Below, piece after piece: positions 24,435-33,430 of a stretch of DNA of 64,000 nucleotides. Made by a program: the position numbers and the translations under genes. Below the pieces are notes generated by a model. It worked only from the letters and a program-made list of their open reading frames with translations. It did no database searches and was not told where the DNA came from. Positions within the stretch are counted from its first letter, which is position 1; the number at the start of each line of letters is the position of its first letter. Location: positions 1-64,000 of the forward strand of contig NZ_JACORU010000005.1 of NCBI RefSeq assembly GCF_014297445.1, in the 5' to 3' direction. Source of the stretch: Ramlibacter albus. GTDB lineage: Bacteria > Pseudomonadota > Gammaproteobacteria > Burkholderiales > Burkholderiaceae_C.

Positions 24435-25694
24435 ATGGGATTCCACCGCGAATCGTTCGCCAGGCCGCTGGGCTGGTTGCGCCACCTGGCCGTGGGCACC
24501 GCCATGTTGGCATCCGCCCATGCGGCTTTCGCGCAGCAGGCGCTGGTCATCAACACCGACCGCAGCGGCACGGGCCAGAAGGCCGCCTTCAACAAGATCG
24601 TGGCCGACTTCGAGGCGCAGAACCCCGGCGTGAAGGTGACGGTGAACTACAGCGACGTGGAGTCGTACAAGACTTCCATCCGCAACTTCCTGGTGACGAG
24701 CCCGCCGGACATCGCGTTCTGGTTCACCGGTGCCCGCATGCGCGCCTTCACCAAGCGCAACCTGTTCGAGGACCTGTCGGGCTTCCTGAAGGAGAACAAG
24801 CTCACGGACACGATGAAGCCCTTCATTCCCGCGGTCACCGACGGGGGCAAGCAGTACATGATGCCCACCAACATGACCACGTGGGGCTTCTATTACAACA
24901 AGCAGGTCTTCGACAAGGCCGGCGTCAAGGTGCCCACGACGTGGACCGAGCTGATGACGGCCGCCGGCAAGCTCAAGGCGTCCGGCATCGTGCCGTTCAC
25001 CATCGGCACGCGCGACCTCTGGGCCAACTCGCTGTGGTTCGACTACCTGAACCTGCGCACCAACGGCCTGGACTTCCACATGCAGCTCATGGACGGCAAG
25101 GTGAAGTACACCGACCCGCGCGTGAAGAAGGTCTTCGAGCTGTGGGCCGACCCGGTGAAGAAGGGCTACTTCCTGGAGAACGCTTCGTCCTACGGCTGGC
25201 AGGAAGGCATCCCGTTCCTGTCGCAGGGCAAGGCGGCCATGTACCTGCTGGGCCCGTACGTGCGCACGTCGCTGCCCGCCGAGATGCACGCGAACATCGG
25301 CTTCTTCCCGTTCCCGGCGCTCGACCCGAAGATGCCGAACTACGAAGAGCTCTCCGTGAACGGCGTGGGCATTCCCAAGGGCGCGAAGAACAAGGACCTC
25401 GCGAAGAAATTCCTGAAGTTCTTCGCCGAGAAGGACAACAACATGCTGTTCGCCAAGGGCGGCGCGGTGCTGCCGTCGCGCATCGACGTGGCCATCACGG
25501 ACGACCCGTACGCGGCCGAACAGTTCGCCCACGCGAAGGGCGCGAAGGGGTCCTCGCAGTTCTACGACCGCGACACCGACCCCGACATGGCGCAGGCCGG
25601 CATGCGAGGCTTCCAGGAGTTCCTGCAGCAGCCCGACCGCGTCGACGCCATCCTCGAGCGGCTCGAGAGCACGCGCGAGCGGATCTTCAAGTAA
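24435..25694 (+). CDS. ABC extracellular solute-binding protein, family 1
   Basis: A 419-residue periplasmic binding protein with a signal peptide ending AHAAFAQ (about residue 34). The mature start is QALVINTDRSGTGQKAAFNKIVADFEAQNPGVKVTV, typical of sugar-binding family 1. Aromatic binding-site patches appear in NMTTWGFYYNKQVFDKAG and DLWANSLWFDYLN. AGGAGAC precedes the ATG. Family members bind oligosaccharides, glycerol phosphates or polyols. The neighbouring CoA-transferase and hydratase genes suggest a carboxylated or acyl substrate instead, so the ligand should be treated as unknown. Confidence 0.92.
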   Translation: MGFHRESFARPLGWLRHLAVGTAMLASAHAAFAQQALVINTDRSGTGQKAAFNKIVADFEAQNPGVKVTVNYSDVESYKTSIRNFLVTSPPDIAFWFTGARMRAFTKRNLFEDLSGFLKENKLTDTMKPFIPAVTDGGKQYMMPTNMTTWGFYYNKQVFDKAGVKVPTTWTELMTAAGKLKASGIVPFTIGTRDLWANSLWFDYLNLRTNGLDFHMQLMDGKVKYTDPRVKKVFELWADPVKKGYFLENASSYGWQEGIPFLSQGKAAMYLLGPYVRTSLPAEMHANIGFFPFPALDPKMPNYEELSVNGVGIPKGAKNKDLAKKFLKFFAEKDNNMLFAKGGAVLPSRIDVAITDDPYAAEQFAHAKGAKGSSQFYDRDTDPDMAQAGMRGFQEFLQQPDRVDAILERLESTRERIFK

Positions 25695-25718
25695 ACCCGC
25701 GCACCAGGAGGAAGAGCG

Positions 25719-26603
25719 GTGCGTCAGTTGTGGCTCAGGCACCAGTCCTGGTTGACCCCGGCACTCCTGCTCTTCCTGCCCGTGCTGTTGTTCGGCACGG
25801 TCATCGTCGCATCGGCGGTCCAGAGCGTCTGGTTCGGGTTCTTCGACTGGGACGGCACCGGCCCGAAGACCTGGGTCGGGCTGGGGAACTACCGGGAGCT
25901 GTTCGGCGACCCGCAGTTCCTCGTCTCCCTGAAGAACAACGTCATCTGGCTGGTGCTGTTCCTGCTGGCGCCGGTCATCGGCCTGGCGCTCGCCCTGTTC
26001 CTCAACCAGAACCTGCCGGAAATCCGCGTGGTCAAGGCGGTGTTCTTCATCCCGCTGGTGCTCGCGCACGTGATCATCGGCGTGGTGTTCGCGTGGTTCT
26101 ACGACCCCACGTTCGGCCTCCTCGCGATGGCTGCACGTGCCATCGGCGTGACGCCGGTCGCGATCCTCTCGAACGAGCACCTGGTGACGTTCGGCATCAT
26201 CGTCGCCGCGTTGTGGGCGCAGGTGGCTTTCTGCCTGGTCCTTTTCCTGGCGGGCCTGTCGCAGATCGACCATGAGCTCGTCGCGGCGGGCCGCCTCGAC
26301 GGCGCGACCGGCTGGCGCCTCTTCCGGTTCATCGTGCTGCCCCAGCTGAAGTCCGTGACCTTCGTGTCGGCCATCATCACGGTCATCATGTCCCTGCGCA
26401 ACTTCGACATGATCTCGGTGATGACGCAAGGCGGGCCGTACGGCCGCTCCACCGTGCTCGCCTACCAGATGTACGACGCGACGATCTTCAGTTATCGGGC
26501 GGGGTACGGCGCCGCGATCGCGACCGTGCTCTTCGCCATCATGAGCATCTACATCGGCTGGTTCCTCGTGCATACCCTGCGCGAGGAAAGGAGGCGCCGC
26601 TGA
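25719..26603 (+). CDS. ABC transporter permease (UgpA/MalF type)
   Basis: A 294-residue inner-membrane protein with about six transmembrane segments, starting with GTG after AGGAGGAAG. The first helix is PALLLFLPVLLFGTVIVAS. The permease EAA-type loop is represented by HELVAAGRLDGATGWRLFRFIVLPQL, which contacts the ATPase. It is the first of two coupled permeases; its stop overlaps the start of the next gene (TGATG). Confidence 0.92.
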   Translation: MRQLWLRHQSWLTPALLLFLPVLLFGTVIVASAVQSVWFGFFDWDGTGPKTWVGLGNYRELFGDPQFLVSLKNNVIWLVLFLLAPVIGLALALFLNQNLPEIRVVKAVFFIPLVLAHVIIGVVFAWFYDPTFGLLAMAARAIGVTPVAILSNEHLVTFGIIVAALWAQVAFCLVLFLAGLSQIDHELVAAGRLDGATGWRLFRFIVLPQLKSVTFVSAIITVIMSLRNFDMISVMTQGGPYGRSTVLAYQMYDATIFSYRAGYGAAIATVLFAIMSIYIGWFLVHTLREERRRR

Positions 26604-27454
26604 TGTACCCCGCGCCCATCGCAGACGCGTCGCCTTCGCGCCGGCTCGCCTATCGCGTTGCACTCTACGTGTCGATGCTGCTGTGGATGGCGCCCTTGAT
26701 CGCCATCTTCATGACCGCCGCGCGGCCGCAGGACGACCTGCTCGCGGGCAACTACTGGGGCTGGCCCAGCAAGATCGCCTTCGCCGACAACTTCCGGCAG
26801 GTGTTCGCCACGTCGCCGATGGCCGGTTTCTTCGTCAACAGCGTGGTTGTGACGGTCGCGACGGTCGCGGGAGTGCTCGTGTTGAGCACGCTTGCCGCCG
26901 TGGCATTGGCCAAGTACGAGTTCCGCGGGCGCACGTTGCTGTTCGCCATGTTCATCGCGGGCAACTTCCTGCCGTACCAGATCCTGATGATCCCGGTGCG
27001 CGAGCTGGCCGTCGGCCTGGGCCTGTACAACACGGTGTGGGCGCTCGTGGTCTTCCACACCGCGTTCCAGACAGGGTTCGCGACGCTCTTCCTCAGGAAC
27101 TTCATCGCCGGCCTGCCCGAGGAGCTCTTCGAGGCCGCCCGCATCGAGGGCGCCAGCGAATTGCGCATCCTGCGCGTCATCGTGGTCCCGCTCATCCGGC
27201 CCGCGCTCGCGGGGCTGGCCGTGCTCGTCTTCACGTTCGTGTGGAACGACTACTTCTGGGCCCTCGCCCTTGTCCAGAGCGATGCGGCCAAGCCCCTGAC
27301 CCTCGGGCTCGCTGGCTTGAAAGGCGAGTGGCTGACGGCGTGGAACCTGATTTCGGCCGGTGCATTGATGGCGGCGTTGCCGCCCGTGCTGCTGTTCTTC
27401 TTCATGCAGAAGCACTTCGTCGCGGGGCTGACGGCCGGCGCAGTCCGCGGGTAG
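26603..27454 (+). CDS. ABC transporter permease (UgpE/MalG type)
   Basis: A 283-residue inner-membrane protein with about six helices. The EAA loop is EELFEAARIEGASELRILRVIVVPLIRPA, and the C-terminal helix region FTFVWNDYFWALALVQS is characteristic of the MalG side. It overlaps the preceding permease gene by one base and completes the importer. No further transporter gene follows; a DNA repair nuclease gene begins 46 bases downstream. Confidence 0.92.
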   Translation: MYPAPIADASPSRRLAYRVALYVSMLLWMAPLIAIFMTAARPQDDLLAGNYWGWPSKIAFADNFRQVFATSPMAGFFVNSVVVTVATVAGVLVLSTLAAVALAKYEFRGRTLLFAMFIAGNFLPYQILMIPVRELAVGLGLYNTVWALVVFHTAFQTGFATLFLRNFIAGLPEELFEAARIEGASELRILRVIVVPLIRPALAGLAVLVFTFVWNDYFWALALVQSDAAKPLTLGLAGLKGEWLTAWNLISAGALMAALPPVLLFFFMQKHFVAGLTAGAVRG

Positions 27455-27500
27455 GCGTTGGCTGACACGGCCAGCCGTGTCCTGGCCCGAAGATGGGTCC

Positions 27501-28274
27501 ATGCGGATCGCCACCTACAACGTCAACGGCGTCAACGGCCGCCTTCCCCGTTTGCTCGAATGGCTGGAGGAGACCAGCCCCGACATCGCATGCCTGCAGG
27601 AGATCAAGACCGGCGACGCCACGTTCCCGGCCGCGAAGATCGAGGCGGCGGGCTACGGCGCCATCTGGCATGGGCAGAAGTCGCACCACGGCGTGGCCAT
27701 CCTCGCGCGCGGCGAGGTACCGCGCGAGGTGCGCCGCGGCGTGCCCGGCAATGACGAGGATTTCGAGGCCCGCTACATCGAGTGCGACTACCACGGGCTG
27801 CGCATCGCTTCGGTCTACCTGCCCAACGGCAACCCGGCGCCCGGGCCTCGGTTCGACTACAAGCTGGCCTGGCTCGCGCGCCTGCATCGCCATGCACGCA
27901 CGTTGCTTGATTCGGACGTGCCCGCTGTGCTGGCAGGCGACTTCAACGTGGTGCCCACCAACGCCGACATCTACAACTGGTGGCTGTGGCAGGCCGATGC
28001 GGTGCTGCAACCGGAAACGCGTGAAGCGTGGCAACGCTTCCTCGCCGAGGGCTGGACCGACATCACGCGGGCGCGGCATCCGGACGAACGCCTCTACACC
28101 TTCTGGGTGAATGCGGACGCGTTCCGCCGCAACGCGGGCTTCCGCATGGACTTCCTGCTTGCGAGCCCGCCGGTGGTGCCGCTCGTCACCGCCGACGGCA
28201 TCGACCGCGAGTACCGCGGCCGCGAGAAGCCGAGCGACCACACGCCGGTGTGGATCGAGCTCGCCTGGCGGTGA
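27501..28274 (+). CDS. xth: exodeoxyribonuclease III
   Basis: A 257-residue AP endonuclease/3'-5' exonuclease of the Xth family, acting in base excision repair. The metal and catalytic motifs are present: MRIATYNVNGVNGR (Asn7), CLQEIK (Glu34), SVYLPNG, LAGDFNVVPT (Asp/Asn), the FRMDFLLAS segment and the terminal SDHTPVWIEL with catalytic Asp-His. Length is usual. The ATG lies 46 bases after the ABC permease and is probably an independent unit. Confidence 0.93.
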   Translation: MRIATYNVNGVNGRLPRLLEWLEETSPDIACLQEIKTGDATFPAAKIEAAGYGAIWHGQKSHHGVAILARGEVPREVRRGVPGNDEDFEARYIECDYHGLRIASVYLPNGNPAPGPRFDYKLAWLARLHRHARTLLDSDVPAVLAGDFNVVPTNADIYNWWLWQADAVLQPETREAWQRFLAEGWTDITRARHPDERLYTFWVNADAFRRNAGFRMDFLLASPPVVPLVTADGIDREYRGREKPSDHTPVWIELAWR

Positions 28275-28331
28275 CTTGCGCGCGGCGTGCTAAGTTCGCG
28301 CTTTCGGCTCCGCGCGAGGAGGGACCCGCCC

Positions 28332-29735
28332 ATGGAAACCGACTACCTGGTCATCGGCGCCGGCGCATCCGGCATGGCCTTCGCCGACACGCTGCTCGAC
28401 GAGGCACCGGACGCGCACATCACGCTCGTCGACCGCCATGCCAAACCCGGCGGCCACTGGAACGACGCGTATTCCTTCGTGGGCCTGCACCAGCCCTCGG
28501 CGTTCTACGGTGTCAACTCCATGGAGCTGGGCTCGCTGCGCAAGGACGAGGACGGGCCGAACAAGGGCATGTACGAGCTGGCGAGCGGGCCGGAGATCAG
28601 CGCCTACTACGACAAGGTGATGCAGCAGCGCATGCTGCCCAGCGGCCGCGTGAAGTTCTTCCCGATGAGCGAGTACGCGGGTGACGGCCGCATCGTGTCG
28701 CTGCTGTCCGGCGCGGTCACGCAGGTCGGTGTGCGCCGCAAGGTCGTCGATGCCACGCGCTTCTCGCCGACCGTACCGTCGACGCACAAGCGCAACTTCC
28801 AGGTTGCCGACGGCGTGCGCGTCGTGCCGCCCAACGAGCTGCCGCAGCTGTGGCACACGCGCGAGGGCGAGACGCCGCCGCGCGCGTTCTGCATCGTGGG
28901 CGCGGGCAAGACGGCCATGGACGCCGGCGTGTGGCTGCTGCGCCATGGCGTGCCGCCCTCGGCCATCCATTGGGTGATGCCGCGCGACTCCTGGGTGCAG
29001 AACCGCCAGTGCGTGCAGCCGGGCGCCGAGTTCTTCTTCCACACGATCGGCGGCGAAGCCAGCCGCATGGCCGCCTGGGCACAAGGCACCTCCATCGACG
29101 ACGTGTTCCTGCGCATGGAGAAGACCGGGCAGATGCTGCGCATCGACCCGTCGCGCACGCCCACCATGTACCACTACGCGATCCTCTCCACGGGCGAGGT
29201 CGAGCTGCTGCGCAGCATCACGCAGGTGATCCGCATGGGCCGCGTCGAGTCGATCGAGCCCGGCGAGCTGGTGATGCAGCAGGGGCGCGCGGCGATGGCG
29301 CCCGGCACGCTGTACATCGACTGCACCGCTTCCGCGCTGCAGTTCCGCAAGGCCGAGCCGGTGTTCCAGGGCGACCGCATCACGGTGCAGCTGCTGCGCG
29401 CGCCGCTCATCACGCTCAGTGCCGCGGTCACGGCGTACGTCGAAGTGCACGGCGCGGACGACGCGCAGAAGAACGAGATGTGCAAGCCGGTGCCGCTGCC
29501 GCGCAACCTGGCGGGCTATGCGCCGGCCACGCTCGTGAGCATGTCCAACCAGATGCGCTGGTCGCAGGACGCCGCCTTGCGCACGTGGCTGCGCAACTCG
29601 CGTCTCGATGGCTTCGGCAAGCTCGTTGCCGACGTGGGCAAGGACGATGCCGAGAAGCAGGAGGTTCTTGCCCGCTTGAAGACCAGCGCGATGGCCGCGG
29701 TCGGGAACATGCAGAAGTTGATGGCGGGCGGTTAG
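28332..29735 (+). CDS. FAD/NAD(P)-binding flavoprotein, monooxygenase-like
   Basis: A 467-residue protein with an N-terminal dinucleotide motif DYLVIGAGASGMAFADTL (residues 4-21), then VDRHAKPGGHWNDAY, as in flavin-containing and Baeyer-Villiger-type monooxygenases. A second nucleotide motif is FCIVGAGKTAMDAGVWLL in the middle. The rest (VMPRDSWVQNRQ, LYIDCTASALQ) resembles uncharacterised flavoproteins of Burkholderiales and Actinobacteria. GGAGGGAC precedes the ATG. I cannot assign a substrate. It is convergent with an SDR gene and overlaps it by 4 bases. Confidence 0.75.
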   Translation: METDYLVIGAGASGMAFADTLLDEAPDAHITLVDRHAKPGGHWNDAYSFVGLHQPSAFYGVNSMELGSLRKDEDGPNKGMYELASGPEISAYYDKVMQQRMLPSGRVKFFPMSEYAGDGRIVSLLSGAVTQVGVRRKVVDATRFSPTVPSTHKRNFQVADGVRVVPPNELPQLWHTREGETPPRAFCIVGAGKTAMDAGVWLLRHGVPPSAIHWVMPRDSWVQNRQCVQPGAEFFFHTIGGEASRMAAWAQGTSIDDVFLRMEKTGQMLRIDPSRTPTMYHYAILSTGEVELLRSITQVIRMGRVESIEPGELVMQQGRAAMAPGTLYIDCTASALQFRKAEPVFQGDRITVQLLRAPLITLSAAVTAYVEVHGADDAQKNEMCKPVPLPRNLAGYAPATLVSMSNQMRWSQDAALRTWLRNSRLDGFGKLVADVGKDDAEKQEVLARLKTSAMAAVGNMQKLMAGG

Positions 29736-30613
29736 CTCGCCAGCCGCTCACCGTCCTGCAGGTCGCCGGCCGGCCCCGCTGCCGCCGCGCCGCGCTGCGC
29801 GCGCTCGTACGCCACGGCCGGCGCGAGCGCCGCGTCCGGCAGGGACGGAAAAAGCCGCCCCAGCAGCCAGCCGACGCGGGCGCGCCGCGGCACCACGATG
29901 AACTTGCGGTTGCGCGCCACGCCGTCCAGCGTCTCGGCGGCCATCCTGTCCACGGGGTAGGGCATGCCGCTCACCTTGGTGAGGTAGCGGCGCACGTCCG
30001 GCAGCCACCAGCCGGCGCCCGCCTCGGGCGGTATTTGCGAGGCGAGTATCGGCGTCTCGATCACGCCGGGGCACACGACGCTCACGCGCACGCCGAACGG
30101 CGCCGCCTCCACGCGCAGGCTGGCGCTCAGCCCCACCACCGCGTGCTTGGTAAGCGCGTACGGCGTCAACAGCGGCGCGGGCCCGAGCCCGGCCATCGAA
30201 GCCGTGTTCACGATGTGGCCGAAGCCCTGCTGGCGCATCAGCGGGTACGCGGCCTGCACGCCGTGCACCACGCCCCAGATGTTGATGTCGACGACGCGAT
30301 GCCAGGCCTCGAGCGGGATCTCGTGCACCTCGCCGCCCATGCCGATGCCGGCGTTGTTGAACATGTAGTCGAGGCGCCCGCGCTCGCGCGCGAATCGCTG
30401 CACGGCGTCACTCGTGGCAGTCGCATCGCACACGTCGAGCGTCATGCTGGTTGCGCTGCCGCCGCACTCCTGCGCGACACGCTGCGCGCCGGCGCCATCG
30501 ATATCGGTCACGCAGACGCTCGCGCCGCCCGCCGTGAGGGCCTTCGCCAGTGCGCGGCCGATGCCGGACGCGCCGCCGGTGATGAACGCCGTCTTGCCTT
30601 GCCAGGTGCCCAT
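29732..30613 (-). CDS. short-chain dehydrogenase/reductase
   Basis: A 293-residue SDR. The NAD(P)-binding motif is TGGASGIG (residues 12-19), followed by an Asp in VCVTDIDG that suggests NAD preference. The active site comprises FNNAGIGMGG, Ser in VNTASMAG and Tyr/Lys in TPYALTKHAVVGLS. A C-terminal extension of about 50 residues beyond the core (KFIVVPRRARVGWLLGRLFPSLP) occurs in SDRs acting on lipophilic or steroid-like substrates. The ATG at 30613 gives the canonical N-terminus; frames extending upstream are spurious. Confidence 0.88.
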   Translation of the reverse strand: MGTWQGKTAFITGGASGIGRALAKALTAGGASVCVTDIDGAGAQRVAQECGGSATSMTLDVCDATATSDAVQRFARERGRLDYMFNNAGIGMGGEVHEIPLEAWHRVVDINIWGVVHGVQAAYPLMRQQGFGHIVNTASMAGLGPAPLLTPYALTKHAVVGLSASLRVEAAPFGVRVSVVCPGVIETPILASQIPPEAGAGWWLPDVRRYLTKVSGMPYPVDRMAAETLDGVARNRKFIVVPRRARVGWLLGRLFPSLPDAALAPAVAYERAQRGAAAAGPAGDLQDGERLAS

Positions 30614-30663
30614 GGTGTGCTCCTCAACGAGTCTGCGTCGGGGCATTGTAGGAAGAGGCCGCC

Positions 30664-31335
30664 TCACTGGGAATCGAAGAACCGCTCCCACTCGGCGCCC
30701 GGCGCCGCCTCGATGCGCAAGCCACCGGGCAAACGCACCGCGAGCGCATGCAGCCACAGCCGCTGCGCGCCGAAGTACGCCGCCGCCGCGCGATTGAGCG
30801 GGCCCTTGCCATGCGTGGAGTCCCCCACGATCGGGTGCGCGATGTGCTTGAGGTGCAGGCGCACCTGGTGGCGCCGGCCGGTGACGGGTTGCGCTTCCAC
30901 AAGTGCGGTGCGCGTGGTCGCGTGGCGCTCGTCCACGCGGAACGGCCACTCGTGGCAGGCAAGGCGCTGGAAGCGCGTGAGCGCCTCGCGGTGCGGCTGC
31001 CCCGCCGAGGGCTTCTCGGGGTCGCGCGCGAGCGGGTGGTCGATCGTGCCGCTCTCGGGCGGCCAGCCGCGCACGAGTGCCAGGTAGCGTTTCTCCGTGG
31101 CCTCGAAAGCCGCCGCGAAGTGGCGCGCCGCTTCGGCCGAGCGCGCGAACAGCAGCACGCCGCTGGTGGCCTTGTCGAGGCGGTGCAGGGGAAACAACTT
31201 CTCGCCCAGCTGGCCCTCCAGCGCCGCGAGCGCCGTCTCCCGCTCGTGCGCGTCGAGCCGGCTCGGGTGCACGAGCAGGCCGGCGGGCTTGTCGATGGCC
31301 ACGAGGTCCGCGTCGAGGTGGAGGATCTTCAGCAT
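30664..31335 (-). CDS. truC: tRNA pseudouridine synthase C
   Basis: A 223-residue RluA-family pseudouridine synthase. It resembles E. coli TruC, which modifies U65 of certain tRNAs. The catalytic motif is FPLHRLDKATSGVLLF with the nucleophilic Asp. Other shared segments are KRYLALVRGWP, VTGRRHQVRLHLKHIAHPIVGDSTHGKG and FGAQRLWLHA. The start MLKILHLDADLVAIDKPAGLLVH matches the family beginning. It is a single gene, 50 bases from the SDR gene. Confidence 0.9.
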   Translation of the reverse strand: MLKILHLDADLVAIDKPAGLLVHPSRLDAHERETALAALEGQLGEKLFPLHRLDKATSGVLLFARSAEAARHFAAAFEATEKRYLALVRGWPPESGTIDHPLARDPEKPSAGQPHREALTRFQRLACHEWPFRVDERHATTRTALVEAQPVTGRRHQVRLHLKHIAHPIVGDSTHGKGPLNRAAAAYFGAQRLWLHALAVRLPGGLRIEAAPGAEWERFFDSQ

Positions 31336-31431
31336 GGGGGCGGTGGGGACCTGATCTGCCTCAAGTCGCGCGGCGGCGGATGGCTCATCCTTCGGTGCTG
31401 CCGATCCTACCGCTCGACGACCGCCCCCTCG

Positions 31432-31638
31432 ATGGCCCACCCCTCCCTCCAGTACCTGCGCGACTACGAGTCGCTGTACGGCGTGTGGGCGCGGGCGAAC
31501 GAGGCCGCGGACGCGGCCGAGAAGGCGCTGGAGGGCAACGGGTCGGCCGAGGCGGAAGCCCAGGCCCAGCAGTTGCGCCGCGCCGCGGACGATGCCTTCG
31601 AGGCGCTGGCGATCTTCATCCGCAGCAACCCCCTCTGA
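31432..31638 (+). CDS. small helical hypothetical protein
   Basis: A 68-residue protein beginning MAHPSLQYLRDYESLYGVWA, predicted to be one long Ala/Glu-rich helical hairpin, with no hydrophobic segment. No family recognised. It lies between truC and the Fnr-like gene, and its stop codon touches an inverted repeat. The start follows no strong ribosome-binding site, so confidence is moderate. Confidence 0.5.
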   Translation: MAHPSLQYLRDYESLYGVWARANEAADAAEKALEGNGSAEAEAQAQQLRRAADDAFEALAIFIRSNPL

Positions 31639-31654
31639 CTAGGACGATTCCTAG
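31639..31654. promoter_or_regulatory. inverted repeat upstream of fnr
   Basis: CTAGGA-CGAT-TCCTAG is a perfect 6-base-arm inverted repeat starting directly after the preceding stop codon. A third CTAGGA copy lies at about 31683. The set sits about 70-115 bases before the Fnr-like start codon, so it could be an operator of that gene. No regulator is identified. Confidence 0.35.
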
Positions 31655-31756
31655 GCGCCCTCGGCCGGCGCGCCGGGGGTAACTAGGAACCGGCCGATGT
31701 GCCATTTCAGCAGGCGCCGATTTTGCGGAACGTCGATCGCGGCCAAAGTTCCACCC

Positions 31757-32533
31757 ATGCAAGCCGCCGCCCACACCACCCCCGTCCAGTTCGTCCCCCG
31801 CACCGCGATCGCCGCCCGCGGCGCCGCGCCGCTGGCCACCAACTGCTCCGCCTGCCACCTCAAGGAGCTGTGCCTGCCCTGCGGTTTGCCGGGCGAGGAC
31901 GTCGAGCGGCTGGACCAGCTGCGGTTCGCCCGCCGCCGTGTGAAGCAGGGCGAGGCCCTTTACCAGGCGGGTGAGAAGTTCGGCTCCATCCACGCGGTGC
32001 GCTCGGGCACGTTCAAGACGGTGCTCACGCTGCGTGACGGCCGCCAGCAGGTGACCGGCTTCCACATGGCCGGCGAGATGATGGGCATGGACGGCCTGGC
32101 CACCGGCAGGCACGCCAGCGCCGCCGAAGCGCTGGAAGACTGCGAGGTGTGCGTGGTCCCCTATGCGCACCTCACCCAGCTGGCAGCCAGCAACAGCAGC
32201 CTGCAGCACGTCGTGGGCCGCCTCATGAGCCGCGAGATCGTGCGCGAGCACAGCCTGATGCTGTTGCTCGGCTCCATGAACGCCGAGGAGCGCCTGGCCG
32301 CTTTCCTGGTGAACATCTCGCAGCGCCTGCAGGCGCGCGGCTACTCCGCCACCGAATTCCACCTGCGCATGATGCGCTCCGAGATCGGCAGCTACCTCGG
32401 CCTGAAGCTCGAGACGGTCAGCCGCACGTTCTCGCTGTTCCAGTCCATGGGCCTGCTCGCCGTCGACAAGAAGCATGTGCGCATCCTGGACATGGAGCGC
32501 CTGTCTTCCACGATCGAAGCGCGGGTGCACTGA
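31757..32533 (+). CDS. fnr: Fnr-like oxygen-sensing transcription regulator
   Basis: A 258-residue Crp/Fnr regulator. The N-terminal cysteine cluster CSACHLKELC (Cys30, 33, 39, plus Cys42) and a later Cys in DCEVC (129, 132) match the ligands of the oxygen-labile [4Fe-4S] cluster of Fnr/Anr. A cyclic-nucleotide-like barrel and long dimer helix follow, then a helix-turn-helix containing RSEIGSYLGLKLETVSRTFSLF. The E-x-x-S-R pattern there reads TTGAT half-sites. It would switch on genes under low oxygen, and a matching box lies between nirS and nirE at 50530. A strong terminator follows. Confidence 0.93.
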   Translation: MQAAAHTTPVQFVPRTAIAARGAAPLATNCSACHLKELCLPCGLPGEDVERLDQLRFARRRVKQGEALYQAGEKFGSIHAVRSGTFKTVLTLRDGRQQVTGFHMAGEMMGMDGLATGRHASAAEALEDCEVCVVPYAHLTQLAASNSSLQHVVGRLMSREIVREHSLMLLLGSMNAEERLAAFLVNISQRLQARGYSATEFHLRMMRSEIGSYLGLKLETVSRTFSLFQSMGLLAVDKKHVRILDMERLSSTIEARVH

Positions 32534-32566
32534 ACCGGTTTTTGCATGGGTCTCCTCTGAAGCTTG

Positions 32567-32594
32567 GGCCGCACGGCGACGTGCGGCCTTTTTT
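32567..32594 (+). terminator. intrinsic terminator of fnr
   Basis: A perfect 8-pair stem (GGCCGCAC / GTGCGGCC) with a 6-base loop is followed by TTTTTT, 34 bases after the Fnr stop codon. A clear rho-independent terminator; the convergent IclR gene ends just beyond. Confidence 0.92.
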
Positions 32595-32606
32595 CTCGCC
32601 CCGTCG

Positions 32607-33401
32607 TCAAGGGTGCCACGTCGCCCGCAGCGCCGTCGCCGGCATCGCGCCCAGCACTTCGCCCAGCTTCTTCGCCGCCAGCACCGTCGGTGCCGCGTGC
32701 CGCGCCAGCACGCCGGCCGTCAGCCGCTTGATCGGGCCTGCGGTGCTCACGGAGCCGAGCACCGTCCCATGCGGGCCGCGCACGGCAGCGGAGACGCTCG
32801 CCACACTCGAATTGCGTTCGCCGCGCGTGATGTGGAAGCCGCGCCGGCGGATGCGTTCGTAGAGATCGCCCGGCTCGCCGAGCGCGGCCACGATAACGCG
32901 CCCGGCCGAGCCGCGGTCGAGCGGGAACACCTCGCCGGGGCGGATCTGGCTCTGCACGCCGGCTTTGCCCTCGCAACGCATCAGGCACGCGCGCAGGTTG
33001 CCCTCGAACACGAAGAAGGACGCGGCTTCGCCCGTGGATGCACTCAGCCGGTGAAGGATGGGCTCGATCGCGGAGTCGAGGTCGAACTGCGCCTGGTAGC
33101 GCGAGCCGATCCAGCCGGCCGCCGGCCCCAGGCGCCACGCGCCGTCTTCGCGCCGCACCAGGAAGCGCGCCGCCGCCAACGTGCGCGCGAGCCGCAGCAC
33201 CGTGGGCTTGTGCATGCCCGTGCGCCGCGCGAGCTCGGCGAGCGGCAGGTAGAGCTCGTTGCCCTCGAACGACGTGAGGATGGACAGGGCACGCGCCACG
33301 GCGTTGACGTTTTCGTGGCGCACGGCCTTCGCGGGCGCTTCGCCCACGAGCAGCTGCTTCAGCGCGTCCGAGGGTGGATGGGAGTCGGCCTTGCGCGGCA
33401 T
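32607..33401 (-). CDS. IclR family transcriptional regulator
   Basis: A 264-residue regulator. The N-terminal helix-turn-helix (about residues 30-90) includes RALSILTSFEGNELYLPLAELARRTGMHKPTVLRLARTL. The C-terminal IclR effector domain contains LDRGSAGRVIVAAL and HITRGERNSSVASVSAAVRG. It is divergent from the Bug/2-hydroxyacid oxidase operon, with a perfect 17-base palindrome between them, so it most likely controls that operon in response to its substrate. Confidence 0.9.
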   Translation of the reverse strand: MPRKADSHPPSDALKQLLVGEAPAKAVRHENVNAVARALSILTSFEGNELYLPLAELARRTGMHKPTVLRLARTLAAARFLVRREDGAWRLGPAAGWIGSRYQAQFDLDSAIEPILHRLSASTGEAASFFVFEGNLRACLMRCEGKAGVQSQIRPGEVFPLDRGSAGRVIVAALGEPGDLYERIRRRGFHITRGERNSSVASVSAAVRGPHGTVLGSVSTAGPIKRLTAGVLARHAAPTVLAAKKLGEVLGAMPATALRATWHP

Positions 33402-33430
33402 CGGGCGATGGTACCGTGAGGGGGCGGCCC

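Noticed and set aside
24036-26663. An 875-codon minus-strand frame opposite the ABC importer
   Set aside because: His/Arg/Asp-rich shadow of three strongly supported transporter genes.
31710-31750. A possible FNR site (TTGCG-GAAC-GTCGA) before the Fnr-like gene
   Set aside because: Too few consensus bases are kept and it lacks dyad symmetry, so autoregulation cannot be claimed.
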